Positions 47,212 through 55,486 of a stretch of 64,000 bases of DNA are shown here, piece after piece. Positions within the stretch are counted from its first letter, which is position 1, and every line of letters starts with the position of its first letter. Made by a program: the position numbers and the translations under genes. This DNA comes from Lactiplantibacillus modestisalitolerans (GTDB lineage Bacteria > Bacillota > Bacilli > Lactobacillales > Lactobacillaceae). The stretch covers positions 62,001 to 126,000 of the forward strand of contig NZ_BJEA01000010.1 of assembly GCF_005405425.1 (NCBI RefSeq). The letters are read 5' to 3'. The notes beneath the pieces are model-generated. The model made no database searches and had not been told where the DNA came from. It worked only from the letters and a program-made list of their open reading frames with translations.

Positions 47212-49209
47212 TTGAAGATTACAACAACGAAAAAAATTGTCGCATCGTTGATGCTTAGTACGGCCTTGTTACCAGTTATTAGTGGGAACGCCGCCGTTAC
47301 GTCGGCATCGGCGCCCGTGACGCAAAGTGCAACGAGTTCAACGCAAACCGGCGCGACGAGTGCGGTTATTGGGAGCCGAACTGCACAAACCAGTAGCAGC
47401 CAAACGAGTGCTAGTCAAAATAGTACGAGTCAGACTAGTGCCAGTCAAACTAGCGCAAGTTCGGATTCTACTAGCCAACAGCCGGCAAGTAGCGGATCTG
47501 AATCGGCAACGAGTCAAACGTCCGCTAGTCAGCCGACTAGTCAATCTTCAGCGACGAGTAGTAGCAGTCAAGCTGAATCGGCAAGCTCGCAGTCAGCGAC
47601 TAGTCAGTCATCATCACAGACACAGTCGTCCGCGGCTCAACCGGCTAAGGATGACACGAGCCAGTTACCGCCGTTAAAACACGATGCCACGCTTGGACCG
47701 GGTTACTACGGCTTAAATACGTTTATTAGTCCGTTTAGTCGTTCAATTGGGGTTGACCAGCAAGCGTTTTTAAATCAAATTAAGGCTGGCGCCATTGCTG
47801 GCTGGCAAAAATACCGGGTATTACCATCAATCACCGCCGCGCAAGCAATTTTGGAAAGTGGCTGGGGTCGCTCACAATTAGCGACCCTTGGAAACAACTT
47901 ATTTGGGATTAAGGGGAGCTACATGGGTCAGTCCATTAGTTTTCCGACGCAGGAATGGAATGGTCACCAATACGTTACCGTTAACGCCGCGTTCCGGCGT
48001 TACCCAAACTGGTCGGCCAGCGTTGAAGATCACGGTGCCTTTCTCAATCAAAATTCACGTTATGGTAATTTGTTAGGTAAGACGGATTACCGGGAAGTTG
48101 CTAACTTATTGCATCAGGACGGCTACGCCACGGCACCGAACTACGCCCAATTATTAATTAGTATTATTAATAGTAATAATTTGCATCAATGGGATCAAAG
48201 CGTGACGACGCCAGCACCTGCGCCGGCACCTGGTCCAACGGCACCCACACCGGCACCCGCACCAAGTGGGCCCAACGTTACACCAGCTAGTGGTCGGTAC
48301 ACGTTTAGTGCGCAAACAGCCATCCATAGTGCTCCGGATGAAAAATCCGCCGTTGTTGGTACTTATGGTGCGGGCGAAAGCGTCCGTTATAACGGTCGGG
48401 TTCAAATTGGCAGTCAGACTTGGCTGCGGTACACCTCCTATTCAGGTGCGACGCGCTACGTTCTGATGAACGCGGCCCCGGTCACGAAACCTACTGAGAC
48501 GAAGCCAACGGAAACTAAGCCAACCGTCACGGCAACGAGCGGGGTTCATCGGTTTACTCAGACGACGGCCATTAAAGCTGCACCAGATGACGGTTCCGCA
48601 ACGCTTGGAACTTATAATGCTGGCGAAACTGTTTATTATAATGGACGCGTAACCGCAAACGGCCAAACTTGGTTACGTTACCTATCTTATTCGGGACGGC
48701 AACACTACGTGAAAATCGGTGGCGGCGCTCCGAGTCAGCCAGCGCCAGCACCGGCACCCGCACCAAGTGTGACCGCAACGAGTGGTCGTTACCGCTTTAA
48801 CCGCTACACTTTGATCAAGAACGCACCGAGTGCCAATGCCGCGACTGTCGGTAGCTATGGCGCGGGTGAGAGTGTTTACTACAATGGTAAGGTTAACGCT
48901 GACGGTCAGACTTGGCTACGTTACCGTTCTTATTCAGGTGCGACCCGCTACGTTGCAATTGGCGGGGCGTCAGCGGATAGTTCTAATCAGGGCACGAACG
49001 CCGGTACGGTTAGTGGTCAACGGGGAAGTTTCCGTTTCTCAACGACGACCCATATTCGGACGGCGCCGAGCCTTCGGGGGGGCATCGTCGGGCGCTACTT
49101 CCCGGGTGAAGTGGTTTACTATAACGGAACAGTGCAGGCCGATGGTTATACTTGGCTCCGCTATTTGAGCCGGTCAGGCGCAACCCATTACGTCGCGGTT
49201 ATTCGCTAA
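47212..49209 (+). CDS. Secreted cell-wall hydrolase (GH73) with Ser/Thr linker and four SH3-like repeats
   Basis: 665 aa, TTG start 6 nt after GGGGAG. Signal peptide at residues 1-28 (KKIVASLMLSTALLPVISG), then a Ser/Thr/Gln-rich low-complexity linker (about 35-150) of repeated SQTSAS units. The glucosaminidase domain (about 165-325) has SITAAQAILESGWGRSQLATLGNNLFGIKG, the catalytic Glu being in LESGWG. The C-terminal part holds four near-identical repeats of about 60 residues (about 355, 443, 527 and 605), each ending in a TWLRY.SYSGATRYV motif, linked by Pro/Ala-rich spacers. These are likely wall-binding domains. It would cut peptidoglycan for separation or autolysis. Confidence 0.92.
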   Translation: MKITTTKKIVASLMLSTALLPVISGNAAVTSASAPVTQSATSSTQTGATSAVIGSRTAQTSSSQTSASQNSTSQTSASQTSASSDSTSQQPASSGSESATSQTSASQPTSQSSATSSSSQAESASSQSATSQSSSQTQSSAAQPAKDDTSQLPPLKHDATLGPGYYGLNTFISPFSRSIGVDQQAFLNQIKAGAIAGWQKYRVLPSITAAQAILESGWGRSQLATLGNNLFGIKGSYMGQSISFPTQEWNGHQYVTVNAAFRRYPNWSASVEDHGAFLNQNSRYGNLLGKTDYREVANLLHQDGYATAPNYAQLLISIINSNNLHQWDQSVTTPAPAPAPGPTAPTPAPAPSGPNVTPASGRYTFSAQTAIHSAPDEKSAVVGTYGAGESVRYNGRVQIGSQTWLRYTSYSGATRYVLMNAAPVTKPTETKPTETKPTVTATSGVHRFTQTTAIKAAPDDGSATLGTYNAGETVYYNGRVTANGQTWLRYLSYSGRQHYVKIGGGAPSQPAPAPAPAPSVTATSGRYRFNRYTLIKNAPSANAATVGSYGAGESVYYNGKVNADGQTWLRYRSYSGATRYVAIGGASADSSNQGTNAGTVSGQRGSFRFSTTTHIRTAPSLRGGIVGRYFPGEVVYYNGTVQADGYTWLRYLSRSGATHYVAVIR

Positions 49210-49237
49210 GCCGTTTGGCGTTAAGACTAAGCAATTC

Positions 49238-49275
49238 AACGTTATTCGGGCAACCCAGTTGCTCGAATAACGTTT
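49238..49275 (+). terminator. Hairpin after the GH73 gene
   Basis: AACGTTATTCGGGCAAC pairs with GTTGCTCGAATAACGTT. The T-run is weak, but the position suits a terminator. Confidence 0.65.
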
Positions 49276-49284
49276 GCTTCAAAA

Positions 49285-49313
49285 TTGCAATCGCTTACAT
49301 TTTATGCTATATT
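49285..49313 (+). promoter_or_regulatory. Promoter of the lplA leader transcript
   Basis: TTGCAA (49285-49290), 17-base spacer, TATATT (49308-49313). Transcription would start about 335 nt before lplA. Confidence 0.65.
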
Positions 49314-49319
49314 GAGCTT

Positions 49320-49606
49320 ATCGGAAGAGTCACAGGTCAGTACCAAATCGTTACCCAATTGTTGTAACAAACCCGTCAAGTGATAGCTAGTGCAGTAACA
49401 GCGTTTCCGCTAATTTCGGATAACTGACTGGCCAGAACTCCATCTATTGATGGCACGCAATGTATCCACGGAGAACGGGTTGCCGCCAATCAGAACGTTC
49501 TTGGATGTGGATAGTGACTAAATAGAACTAGGGGAATGAAGAATTCCACTCGAAATTTTTTGTCTGATTCTTCCAAAATTGGACTCACAATGGTGGGTCC
49601 TTTTTT
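49320..49606 (+). promoter_or_regulatory. Structured leader RNA ending in a terminator, upstream of lplA (class unknown)
   Basis: A roughly 285-nt leader. Local hairpins: TCCG-ctaattt-CGGA near 49406, CCATC-tatt-GATGG near 49442, and ATCCA..AGAACG paired to CGTTCT-TGGAT (49466-49507). A terminator, GGACTCAC-AATG-GTGGGTCC plus T6 at 49581-49606, ends it 50 nt before the gene. That layout is typical of an attenuator or riboswitch. No T-box, purine, TPP, SAM or c-di-GMP motif was found in it. It could also be a separate small RNA. Confidence 0.55.
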
Positions 49607-49656
49607 AATTCTATTGTATGATAAAAGTAACCTAAATCTGAGGAGCTGAAACTGTT

Positions 49657-50670
49657 ATGTACTATGTTGCGATGAAAGATCATGAAATCGGTCGAAACCT
49701 GGCGACCGAGCAATATTTAATGAATAATGTTGAATTTGATGAACCGTTAGTTTTGTTTTATTACGAAGAACCATGCATTATTGTTGGTCGTAATCAAAAT
49801 ACGTTGGAAGAAATTAACGCGGACTATGTTCGGGAACATAACATTACCGTAACGCGGCGTTTGTCGGGTGGCGGGGCCGTTTATCAAGACCTCGGTAACC
49901 TCTGCTTTAGTTTTGTGGTGGATAGTGATAGCCAAGAATTTGGGGATTTTAAGACCTTTACACGGCCAATTATTGAAGCGCTTCACGAAATGGGAGCCAC
50001 GACGGCAACCGTTAGTGGCCGTAACGACCTGTTAGTCGACGGTAAGAAGTTTTCCGGGAACGCAATGTATTCGAAGAACGGGAAGACCTTCTCACACGGG
50101 ACGTTAATGCTCAATGTCGATTTAAACGTTGTACCGCAAGCGTTGACGGTGCCAACTGATAAAATTGCTTCGAAGGGAATCAAGTCGGTTCGGAGCCGGG
50201 TAACAAACTTACGGCCGTTTTTAGCACCTGAGTATCAGAACATCACGGTGCCCGAATTCCAAGAAGCCCTGTTAAAGAAGCTGTTCCACGTGGATGACCT
50301 AGCGAAAATTGCGGATAAGGAATACCACGTTACTCCTGAACAACAAAAAGCCATTGATAAAATTTACGAAGACTATTATGCTAATTGGGATTGGGTTTAC
50401 GGTAAATCACCGGAATTCTCAGTTAAGCGCCGGAAGCACTTTGACATGGGGACAATCGATGCCCGCTTGTTAGTGACGGATGGGCGCATTCAAAATATTA
50501 AATTCTTCGGCGATTTCTTCGGTAGTGGTGATGCGCAGGACGTTGCGGATGCGTTGACCGGAGTGAAGTACGATCACGAAACGATTGCGCAAACCTTGGC
50601 AACAATCGACTTGAACCGTTACTTTACCGGTATTCCGCGAACTGACATTATCGATTTAATTGCCCAGTAA
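49657..50670 (+). CDS. lplA: Lipoate-protein ligase A
   Basis: 337 aa, ATG behind GAGGAG. Catalytic domain with IIVGRNQNTLEEIN near residue 40, the RRLSGGGAVYQDLGNLCFSF loop near 70 and the lysine of DGKKFSGNAM near 130, then a C-terminal accessory domain. Attaches free lipoate to lipoyl proteins such as pyruvate dehydrogenase E2 or GcvH. It heads a run with two small unknown genes and follows the leader described above. Confidence 0.95.
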   Translation: MYYVAMKDHEIGRNLATEQYLMNNVEFDEPLVLFYYEEPCIIVGRNQNTLEEINADYVREHNITVTRRLSGGGAVYQDLGNLCFSFVVDSDSQEFGDFKTFTRPIIEALHEMGATTATVSGRNDLLVDGKKFSGNAMYSKNGKTFSHGTLMLNVDLNVVPQALTVPTDKIASKGIKSVRSRVTNLRPFLAPEYQNITVPEFQEALLKKLFHVDDLAKIADKEYHVTPEQQKAIDKIYEDYYANWDWVYGKSPEFSVKRRKHFDMGTIDARLLVTDGRIQNIKFFGDFFGSGDAQDVADALTGVKYDHETIAQTLATIDLNRYFTGIPRTDIIDLIAQ

Positions 50671-50683
50671 CAGGAGTGATTAG

Positions 50684-51067
50684 TTGAAACTGACCCGCTT
50701 AGTTGCATTTGCGTTTGTATCCTTTTTTTGTTACGGTATCGTCAATTGGATGATGTCGACGCACCACTTTCACTTGCAAGCGAAGACCATTTCGACGGGT
50801 GAGATGTGGCAAGGCTTATTGATTGCGTTGGTGCTTTATTTAGTTGGCGCCTTGGCGGTGTATTTGAACCGGTTACTCGGTTTTTACGTGCTTGGACTGG
50901 TGATTTTAATTTATTCCTTAGGCATGCTTAGCGCCCTGATATCTGGTTATCAAAGCCAGGCCGGGATGGAAATCAAGCTGTTATTGGAATTAGTGGGGGT
51001 CATTGGTCTAGGGGTTAACTTTTACACGCTGGTATTACTGACCCGTTGGCGCCATCCAGCAAAATAA
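50684..51067 (+). CDS. Hypothetical membrane protein, 127 aa
   Basis: TTG start behind AGGAG, 13 bp after lplA. Predicted helices at about residues 5-22, 45-62, 66-90 and 102-120. Not recognised. Very likely co-transcribed with lplA and the next gene. Confidence 0.7.
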   Translation: MKLTRLVAFAFVSFFCYGIVNWMMSTHHFHLQAKTISTGEMWQGLLIALVLYLVGALAVYLNRLLGFYVLGLVILIYSLGMLSALISGYQSQAGMEIKLLLELVGVIGLGVNFYTLVLLTRWRHPAK

Positions 51068-51083
51068 TCGGGGGATCACAATT

Positions 51084-51533
51084 ATGCAACGAAACGTACA
51101 AACTTTTATTGAAGCAATTCAGAATGAAGATTACCAAACCGCAAGCGTCGATGGCGACTATGCTAAGTTAAGTGCGCAGGTTCCAGCGTGGTTAGAGGCG
51201 CTTTTGGCGATTGTTCGTCAGGATCAGTTGGGGACGGTTACTTTGGCGGTTAAACATGAACCTGCCGTTAGTTTTCGCTTGGAAACGAGTTTAATCAATT
51301 TACCGTTAGCTAACTTGACGGAAATTGGTAAAGTGACGGATGCGGAAGCAACTATGCCGGTGACGATTAACATGATTGCTGAATCGGAAGCCCTGCCATC
51401 CAACTTACGGATCGATGAACTTGGGCAGGTGGCCGACGTGGTTGCTGATCCTGAGAACGCAACGAAGCGATTGACGACGTGGTTGACTACTCAAGTCGAC
51501 CGCTTAGCCGAGATTGCGGCTGCGGACGCTTAA
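51084..51533 (+). CDS. Conserved hypothetical protein, 149 aa
   Basis: ATG behind GGGGGAT, 16 bp after the membrane protein gene. Acidic, no membrane segment, largely helical, with VDGDYAKLSAQVPAWLEALL and a C-terminal helix pair. No known family. Third member of the lplA run. Confidence 0.7.
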   Translation: MQRNVQTFIEAIQNEDYQTASVDGDYAKLSAQVPAWLEALLAIVRQDQLGTVTLAVKHEPAVSFRLETSLINLPLANLTEIGKVTDAEATMPVTINMIAESEALPSNLRIDELGQVADVVADPENATKRLTTWLTTQVDRLAEIAAADA

Positions 51534-51635
51534 ACAAAATCTTTACAAGAATGAAACAGCATCTTTACACTGGTTCGCTATGATTAGAATTGATATTGGA
51601 GCCAAGCCAAATCATCGTACCGGTGTGGTACTTAG

Positions 51636-51672
51636 AGTCACCTTGTTCGGTTAGCCGAATGGGGTGGCTTTT
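51636..51672 (+). terminator. Terminator of the lplA operon
   Basis: AGTCACC..TTCGG pairs with CCGAA..GGTGGCT, then TTTTTT. A smaller hairpin, GTACCGGTGTGGTAC, precedes it (51617). Confidence 0.8.
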
Positions 51673-51680
51673 TTAGTTTC

Positions 51681-51983
51681 TACGATTTGCGGAGTTGCGA
51701 TACCGGCGGCAATAATAACACTAATTGATACAGGACCCTTGCGCTAGGCAGGAAAAGATGGTACGCTACTTCTTGCGATGAGTCGATAGAGTCAGATTGT
51801 CAGTAATGGCGGTTCCGCGCGAGCGGCTTGTGACTAATATTGATAGCGGGGCACGTTTTTCTGACGGATATTCAGAGTGCTTGGGTCACTGATATTGTGG
51901 AATGTCACCCCCACCGGTCCTTGTGAGCGGTGCCGTGATTAAAGCAGGTTAACCATCTTAACGATGGCTGACCTGCTTTTTTT
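51681..51983 (+). other. Gene-free stretch with a second terminator; possible small RNA or decayed element
   Basis: No ORF. GGCGGCAATAATAACACTAAT with TGATACAGGACCC at 51705-51738 resembles the right end of the MITE copies (GGCGGCA..TAACACCRATTG.TACAGAGCC). The stretch ends in a perfect-looking terminator (51943-51983), although no gene precedes it. Either a small RNA is made here or the element debris carries its own hairpin. Confidence 0.35.
51943..51983 (+). terminator. Terminator not attached to a gene
   Basis: AGCAGGTTAACCATC, TTAAC, GATGGCTGACCTGCT followed by TTTTTT. Confidence 0.8.
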
Positions 51984-52113
51984 AAGCCATTTTTAAAGCA
52001 CAAGTTGAAATGTTAAGTTTTTGTGTATGACGGGTAAGCGATGGTAAAAGCGGCGAATTTAGTGTAAAGTTAAGGGTGCATCAGATAATTAATTTTTGGG
52101 GAGTTGATGATCG

Positions 52114-52785
52114 ATGAGAAAAGTTATTTTAAGTTCAGTATTAGTTGCGGGAGCCGTTTTATTGGGGGGCGGACTGTACGTCTGGCCACGAACGACTACC
52201 CGTAAAAGTTCGGAAGCCGTTCAAACGAGTGTGAGCCAATCCCATAAAACGGGAGCGAAGCACATCCAAGTCACTAAAAAGGCAACCACGAAGGCCGTCA
52301 CGACGGCCCAACCAGCTACGGGTACCGTTGAAAGTGCGACGAGCCAAACGGACGAAAAGGCGGGTAGTAGTTCCGTAACGGCTACTTCCGGGACTTCGTC
52401 TACAACCAGTGCCAGCGGTCAAGGAGCCGTTACGAGTGCAAGCAGTGCGGCTAGTTCGCAAACGACCACGGCCACGAGTGCGGCTTCAACTAGTGGGACC
52501 GCCACGAGTGCTTCGGCGGCAACCACGACGCTGACGGCCGAGCAAGTTAACGATTGGGTTTGGCAGCAAGTTGCGCCTGGCTACGCAACGACCAAACTCA
52601 CGCGGAGTGATTTTGGTTTTCAAAATTACCAACGCAACGGTTTAGCGTACGTTGACGTGTACGAGCAACAACATCCAGCTAACGCGCACTTGGTCGGACG
52701 TTTTCGGGTTAATGCGCAGGGGCAACTAGAGCGCCAGCTTGCAGTTAGTGGTAACTGGCAAACCGTTGCCAACGCCACTCATTAA
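52114..52785 (+). CDS. Ser/Thr/Ala-rich membrane-anchored surface protein
   Basis: 223 aa, ATG behind GGGGAG. Single N-terminal hydrophobic helix (about 5-23; VILSSVLVAGAVLLGGGLYV), then a low-complexity region (about 30-145) rich in Ser, Thr and Ala. A small folded C-terminal domain (about 146-222) begins LTAEQVNDWVWQQVAPGY. No LPXTG motif. It probably extends into the cell wall; the C-terminal domain family is unknown. Confidence 0.8.
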   Translation: MRKVILSSVLVAGAVLLGGGLYVWPRTTTRKSSEAVQTSVSQSHKTGAKHIQVTKKATTKAVTTAQPATGTVESATSQTDEKAGSSSVTATSGTSSTTSASGQGAVTSASSAASSQTTTATSAASTSGTATSASAATTTLTAEQVNDWVWQQVAPGYATTKLTRSDFGFQNYQRNGLAYVDVYEQQHPANAHLVGRFRVNAQGQLERQLAVSGNWQTVANATH

Positions 52786-52827
52786 CCAGTTACCGTTTGA
52801 AAATTAAGTTAAAATGATTAAATTAAG

Positions 52828-52871
52828 AAGCGACTTTTTGAACTCAATGCAGCGTTCAAAAAGTCGCTTTT
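52828..52871 (+). terminator. Terminator of the surface protein gene
   Basis: AAGCGACTTTTTGAAC pairs with GTTCAAAAAGTCGCTTTT. The 3' T-run merges into the flanking repeat of the next mobile element. Confidence 0.9.
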
Positions 52872-52877
52872 AGTTTC

Positions 52878-53261
52878 GGTTATATAGCATGTGGTGTTGA
52901 TCTGTTTAGGAGGCTTCTCAGTTTAAGTTTTAATAAATTCACTGTGACTACCAAACTAAGCGAGAAAGTTTGCGCTTAGGTTAGTAAATATTCCGCAGAA
53001 CCAGCTTCGTTAATTGAAACTGACGAAAGTGCGTTACGAAACTTTATATTAAGGTAAATCTAGCCAGTAGCGGGGGTCACCATGGCTCAACTGCGAAATT
53101 ATTCTTGGCCGGAAGTGGGTTGCTTACGGCTTAGAATAAGGCTCGAATTTGAGATTGCGGGGCGGGGTTCCCCGTAAGCTCAAATCGATGCCCGCAGTGT
53201 TCCAGCCAACCGGTGGCCCCCGCTGCTGGCGGCAGCCTTAACACCGATTGGTACAGAGCCC
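52878..53261 (+). mobile_element. MITE-like element, copy B (384 bp), 8-bp flanking repeat
   Basis: Begins GGTTATATAGCATGTGGTGTTGATCTG and ends CGATTGGTACAGAGCCC. TTAGTTTC occurs directly before (52870-52877) and after (53262-53269), consistent with an 8-bp target duplication. It has the same internal landmarks as copy A in the same order: AATAAATTCAC, CTAAGCG, GTAAATCTAGCCAGTAG, CAAATCGATRCCCGC and CCAGCC. It is about 100 bp longer because of extra sequence inside the hairpin loop. Arms: 53063-53081 with 53212-53230. No coding capacity. Confidence 0.7.
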
Positions 53262-53426
53262 TTAGTTTCCACGTAGCGCCAAAAAACTAAGGTCAGTTGA
53301 TCCGTGATTTACACTGGTTGACCAGCTAACTAACGAGCGGATTGTGGTTGACAACCCGGATGGGCCGGTTACAATTAATCTAAAAGTGTTACCAAAATGG
53401 CTGATCAGAGGGAAGGGGGACTGGTC

Positions 53427-53954
53427 ATGATGGTTCAAACCCGCCGTGTTCGGTTACGGCGTTTAATTGAAAGCGATTTGGCTGACTACCAGCGGTTACT
53501 CTCATTTCCAGTAATGGCCTGGGCAAACCACGCCGCTAATGATTTATCACCGGCGACTTTAGCGATTGCCTTTGAAAAGGATCGGCATAGTCCGTATGCT
53601 TTTGCGGTGATTGGGCGCCACAGTCACCGATTAATTGGCGTGATTTTGTACTACCATCACCGCATGACACCCGCAGAGCGGCTCTGTGCGCTCGATTTAG
53701 CCTACTTCTTAGACCCGGCTGTCTGGGGGCGGGGGCTGATGCCAGAAGCGATTCAGCTTAGTTTTGAGCTCATTCGTGGGAAGCACGACCGCTGGTTATG
53801 GGCGGATTGCCTGTTAGCTAACCGGCGCTCCCAGCGTGTACTTGAAAAGGTTGGTTTTCAGGCGGTTCGGACGGTTCAGATGATGAACACGACCGAGCCC
53901 GACCCTGTGGCAGTCAATCAATATCGTCTGCGGTTGACTGCAACGGACGAATAA
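53427..53954 (+). CDS. GNAT N-acetyltransferase (RimJ/RimL type)
   Basis: 175 aa from the ATG at 53427, 7 nt after AAGGGGG; the ATG at 53397 is too far upstream. Begins MMVQTRRVRLRRLIESD. It has the RimJ/L pattern: YFLDPAVWGRGLMPEAIQLSFELI (acetyl-CoA loop, about 95-118) and ANRRSQRVLEKVGFQ near 141. Substrate unknown; the group includes ribosomal protein and amino-glycoside-like acetylases. Flanked on both sides by copies of the mobile element. Confidence 0.85.
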   Translation: MMVQTRRVRLRRLIESDLADYQRLLSFPVMAWANHAANDLSPATLAIAFEKDRHSPYAFAVIGRHSHRLIGVILYYHHRMTPAERLCALDLAYFLDPAVWGRGLMPEAIQLSFELIRGKHDRWLWADCLLANRRSQRVLEKVGFQAVRTVQMMNTTEPDPVAVNQYRLRLTATDE

Positions 53955-53974
53955 ATTTGTAGTGCCGAAACGAA

Positions 53975-54048
53975 CGATATCCGCAGTGTTCCAGCCAACC
54001 GGTTACACCCGCTGCTGACGGCATATCAACACCAATTGGTATAGAATC
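53975..54048 (+). mobile_element. MITE-like element, copy C (right-end fragment)
   Basis: Runs CGATATCCGCAGTGTTCC, CAGCCAACCGGTTACACCCG, CTGCTGACGG and ACACCAATTGGTATAGAATC. It matches the right third of copies A and B, including the 3' hairpin arm and terminal repeat. The left part is missing, so it is a remnant. Confidence 0.65.
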
Positions 54049-54063
54049 AAAAATTAACCAAAT

Positions 54064-54104
54064 AAGACCTGCGTGGATACTGATGATACCCACACAGGTC
54101 TTAT
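54064..54104 (-). terminator. Terminator of the MerR gene
   Basis: AAGACCTGCGTGG pairs with CCCACACAGGTCTT, T-rich on the minus strand. Confidence 0.8.
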
Positions 54105-54107
54105 TAA

Positions 54108-54545
54108 CTAGGATTCGTTTTGTTGATAAACTTCGTGTTGCTCCGCTTCGGCCATGTTAGACGGCACGAAGTCGTCGACTTTATGATTAATTAGAATATC
54201 GGCGTAGTGGTCGACCTTGTAGTTGATCATCTTTAAGTGGCTTTGAAGGTCATTGATTTCGTTAAGGGTGCGTTGTTGTTGCGCCTTCATCATGTCGTAG
54301 CGCTCCGGAACGGTTTCTTCACCGGCTTGAACGAGTTCTAAGTAGTGTTGAATCCGTTCGACGGGCATTCCAGTTGAACGGAGGCAAACGATGATTTTAA
54401 GCCATTCTAGGTCAACGTCTTCAAAGACCCGGTTATTGTTAGCATCCCGCTTTACGAATGGCAACATGCCGTGATCATGGTAGTAACGAATGCTGTAGGT
54501 TGAAATATTCATTTTTTTAGCAACTTCTTGAATCGTATAGGACAA
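54108..54545 (-). CDS. MerR-family transcription regulator
   Basis: 145 aa from a TTG at 54545, 8 nt after AGGAGG; the ATG at 54605 gives non-family residues. MerR winged helix (about 2-70): YTIQEVAKKMNISTYSIRYY and DHGMLPFVKRDANNNRVFEDVDLEWL. Coiled-coil dimer helix at about 80-120. No cysteine pattern for metals, so it is more like the stress or aldehyde-responsive branch. Target unknown. Confidence 0.88.
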   Translation of the reverse strand: MSYTIQEVAKKMNISTYSIRYYHDHGMLPFVKRDANNNRVFEDVDLEWLKIIVCLRSTGMPVERIQHYLELVQAGEETVPERYDMMKAQQQRTLNEINDLQSHLKMINYKVDHYADILINHKVDDFVPSNMAEAEQHEVYQQNES

Positions 54546-54769
54546 CTCGAACCCTCCTGAAAAGCCCAATAATGGGCGGTTTGCGGTTGATTGGCGATCA
54601 AACATAAGTTTATTTATATTTAAAGACCAATCTACTGATAATTAGTTTAAGCAATCTGGCCCGGAATGTAAACTATTTTACCGCCGGGGTTCTGGCCGAT
54701 ATAAAATGGTTGCGTTCGAGTAACTTTAAGGTGCTATGCTAAGGGGACTTAAGAAGGGAGGCTGATGAC

Positions 54770-55441
54770 GTGTTACGGTATGCCATTCAGAATGGTGGGT
54801 GCGATTTTGAACCCGCGAGTGCCTGGACGACCAATGCGCAGCAAGCGTTGACGCTATTGCAGGCCGCACCGGACGCTAAGTTACTGGTCTGGAATCCACA
54901 GAATGATCACTGTGAAATTTACCCGCAGCATGATCAGGGGGAACTGACGGACAAGATCGAGCACACGGCGTACGCTCGCTTAATGGCGCAGATGCGGACC
55001 GTCGCTAAGCCGATTGTTGATGCGCAGTTGCAAGCCCAGTGGTATTTGGTGGCGGAGTTGGCGGTGCTAAGCCACCAGTCGCCCATTAATACGGCCGCGG
55101 CGTTATTGGCCCTGACAGTTCAGCGGGTGAAAAGGACGTCCAGCGCTCCCGGACAGTTACGGGGACTGGCTGATCAGGCTCGCTGTTGGTTGTTAGCCGC
55201 GCACGTTACTGATCTCCAGTTGGTGGCGACCACTAAGCCGCTCGCAACGTTGTTACCGTACTTAACCGCCCAGAGCACGCAACTGGATGTCTGTGGGGGG
55301 CGCTCGCGCGCTTGGCAACTAGCCCACGACGCGCTTGTTTTGAGTGAAGCGCCGGTTGCCCTAACGACGCTCGAACTACCAGTTGCGTGGGAGCTCTTGC
55401 GGGTTGCCCAGGCCGAGCGGCACCACGACGGCCGGTGCTAG
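54770..55441 (+). CDS. Hypothetical protein, 223 aa
   Basis: GTG start 8 nt after AGAAGGGAGG, the strongest ribosome binding site in the region. No signal peptide or membrane helix. Helical, Ala/Leu/Gln-rich. Not recognised. Lies between the divergent MerR gene and the T-box leader of the trans-sulfuration gene. Confidence 0.65.
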   Translation: MLRYAIQNGGCDFEPASAWTTNAQQALTLLQAAPDAKLLVWNPQNDHCEIYPQHDQGELTDKIEHTAYARLMAQMRTVAKPIVDAQLQAQWYLVAELAVLSHQSPINTAAALLALTVQRVKRTSSAPGQLRGLADQARCWLLAAHVTDLQLVATTKPLATLLPYLTAQSTQLDVCGGRSRAWQLAHDALVLSEAPVALTTLELPVAWELLRVAQAERHHDGRC

Positions 55442-55486
55442 TTTCGGTTGGGAACTGCACAAAATGAGTAAATTGTGGGCGCGGGC

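Noticed and set aside
47390-47640. CRISPR-like or tandem repeat
   Set aside because: The repeats are in-frame Ser/Thr/Gln codons of the wall hydrolase linker; no constant repeat and spacer pattern.
49380-49606. T-box or known riboswitch for the lplA leader
   Set aside because: No GGTGGNACC T-box element or motif of purine, TPP, SAM, glycine, THF or c-di-GMP aptamers could be found; left as unclassified.
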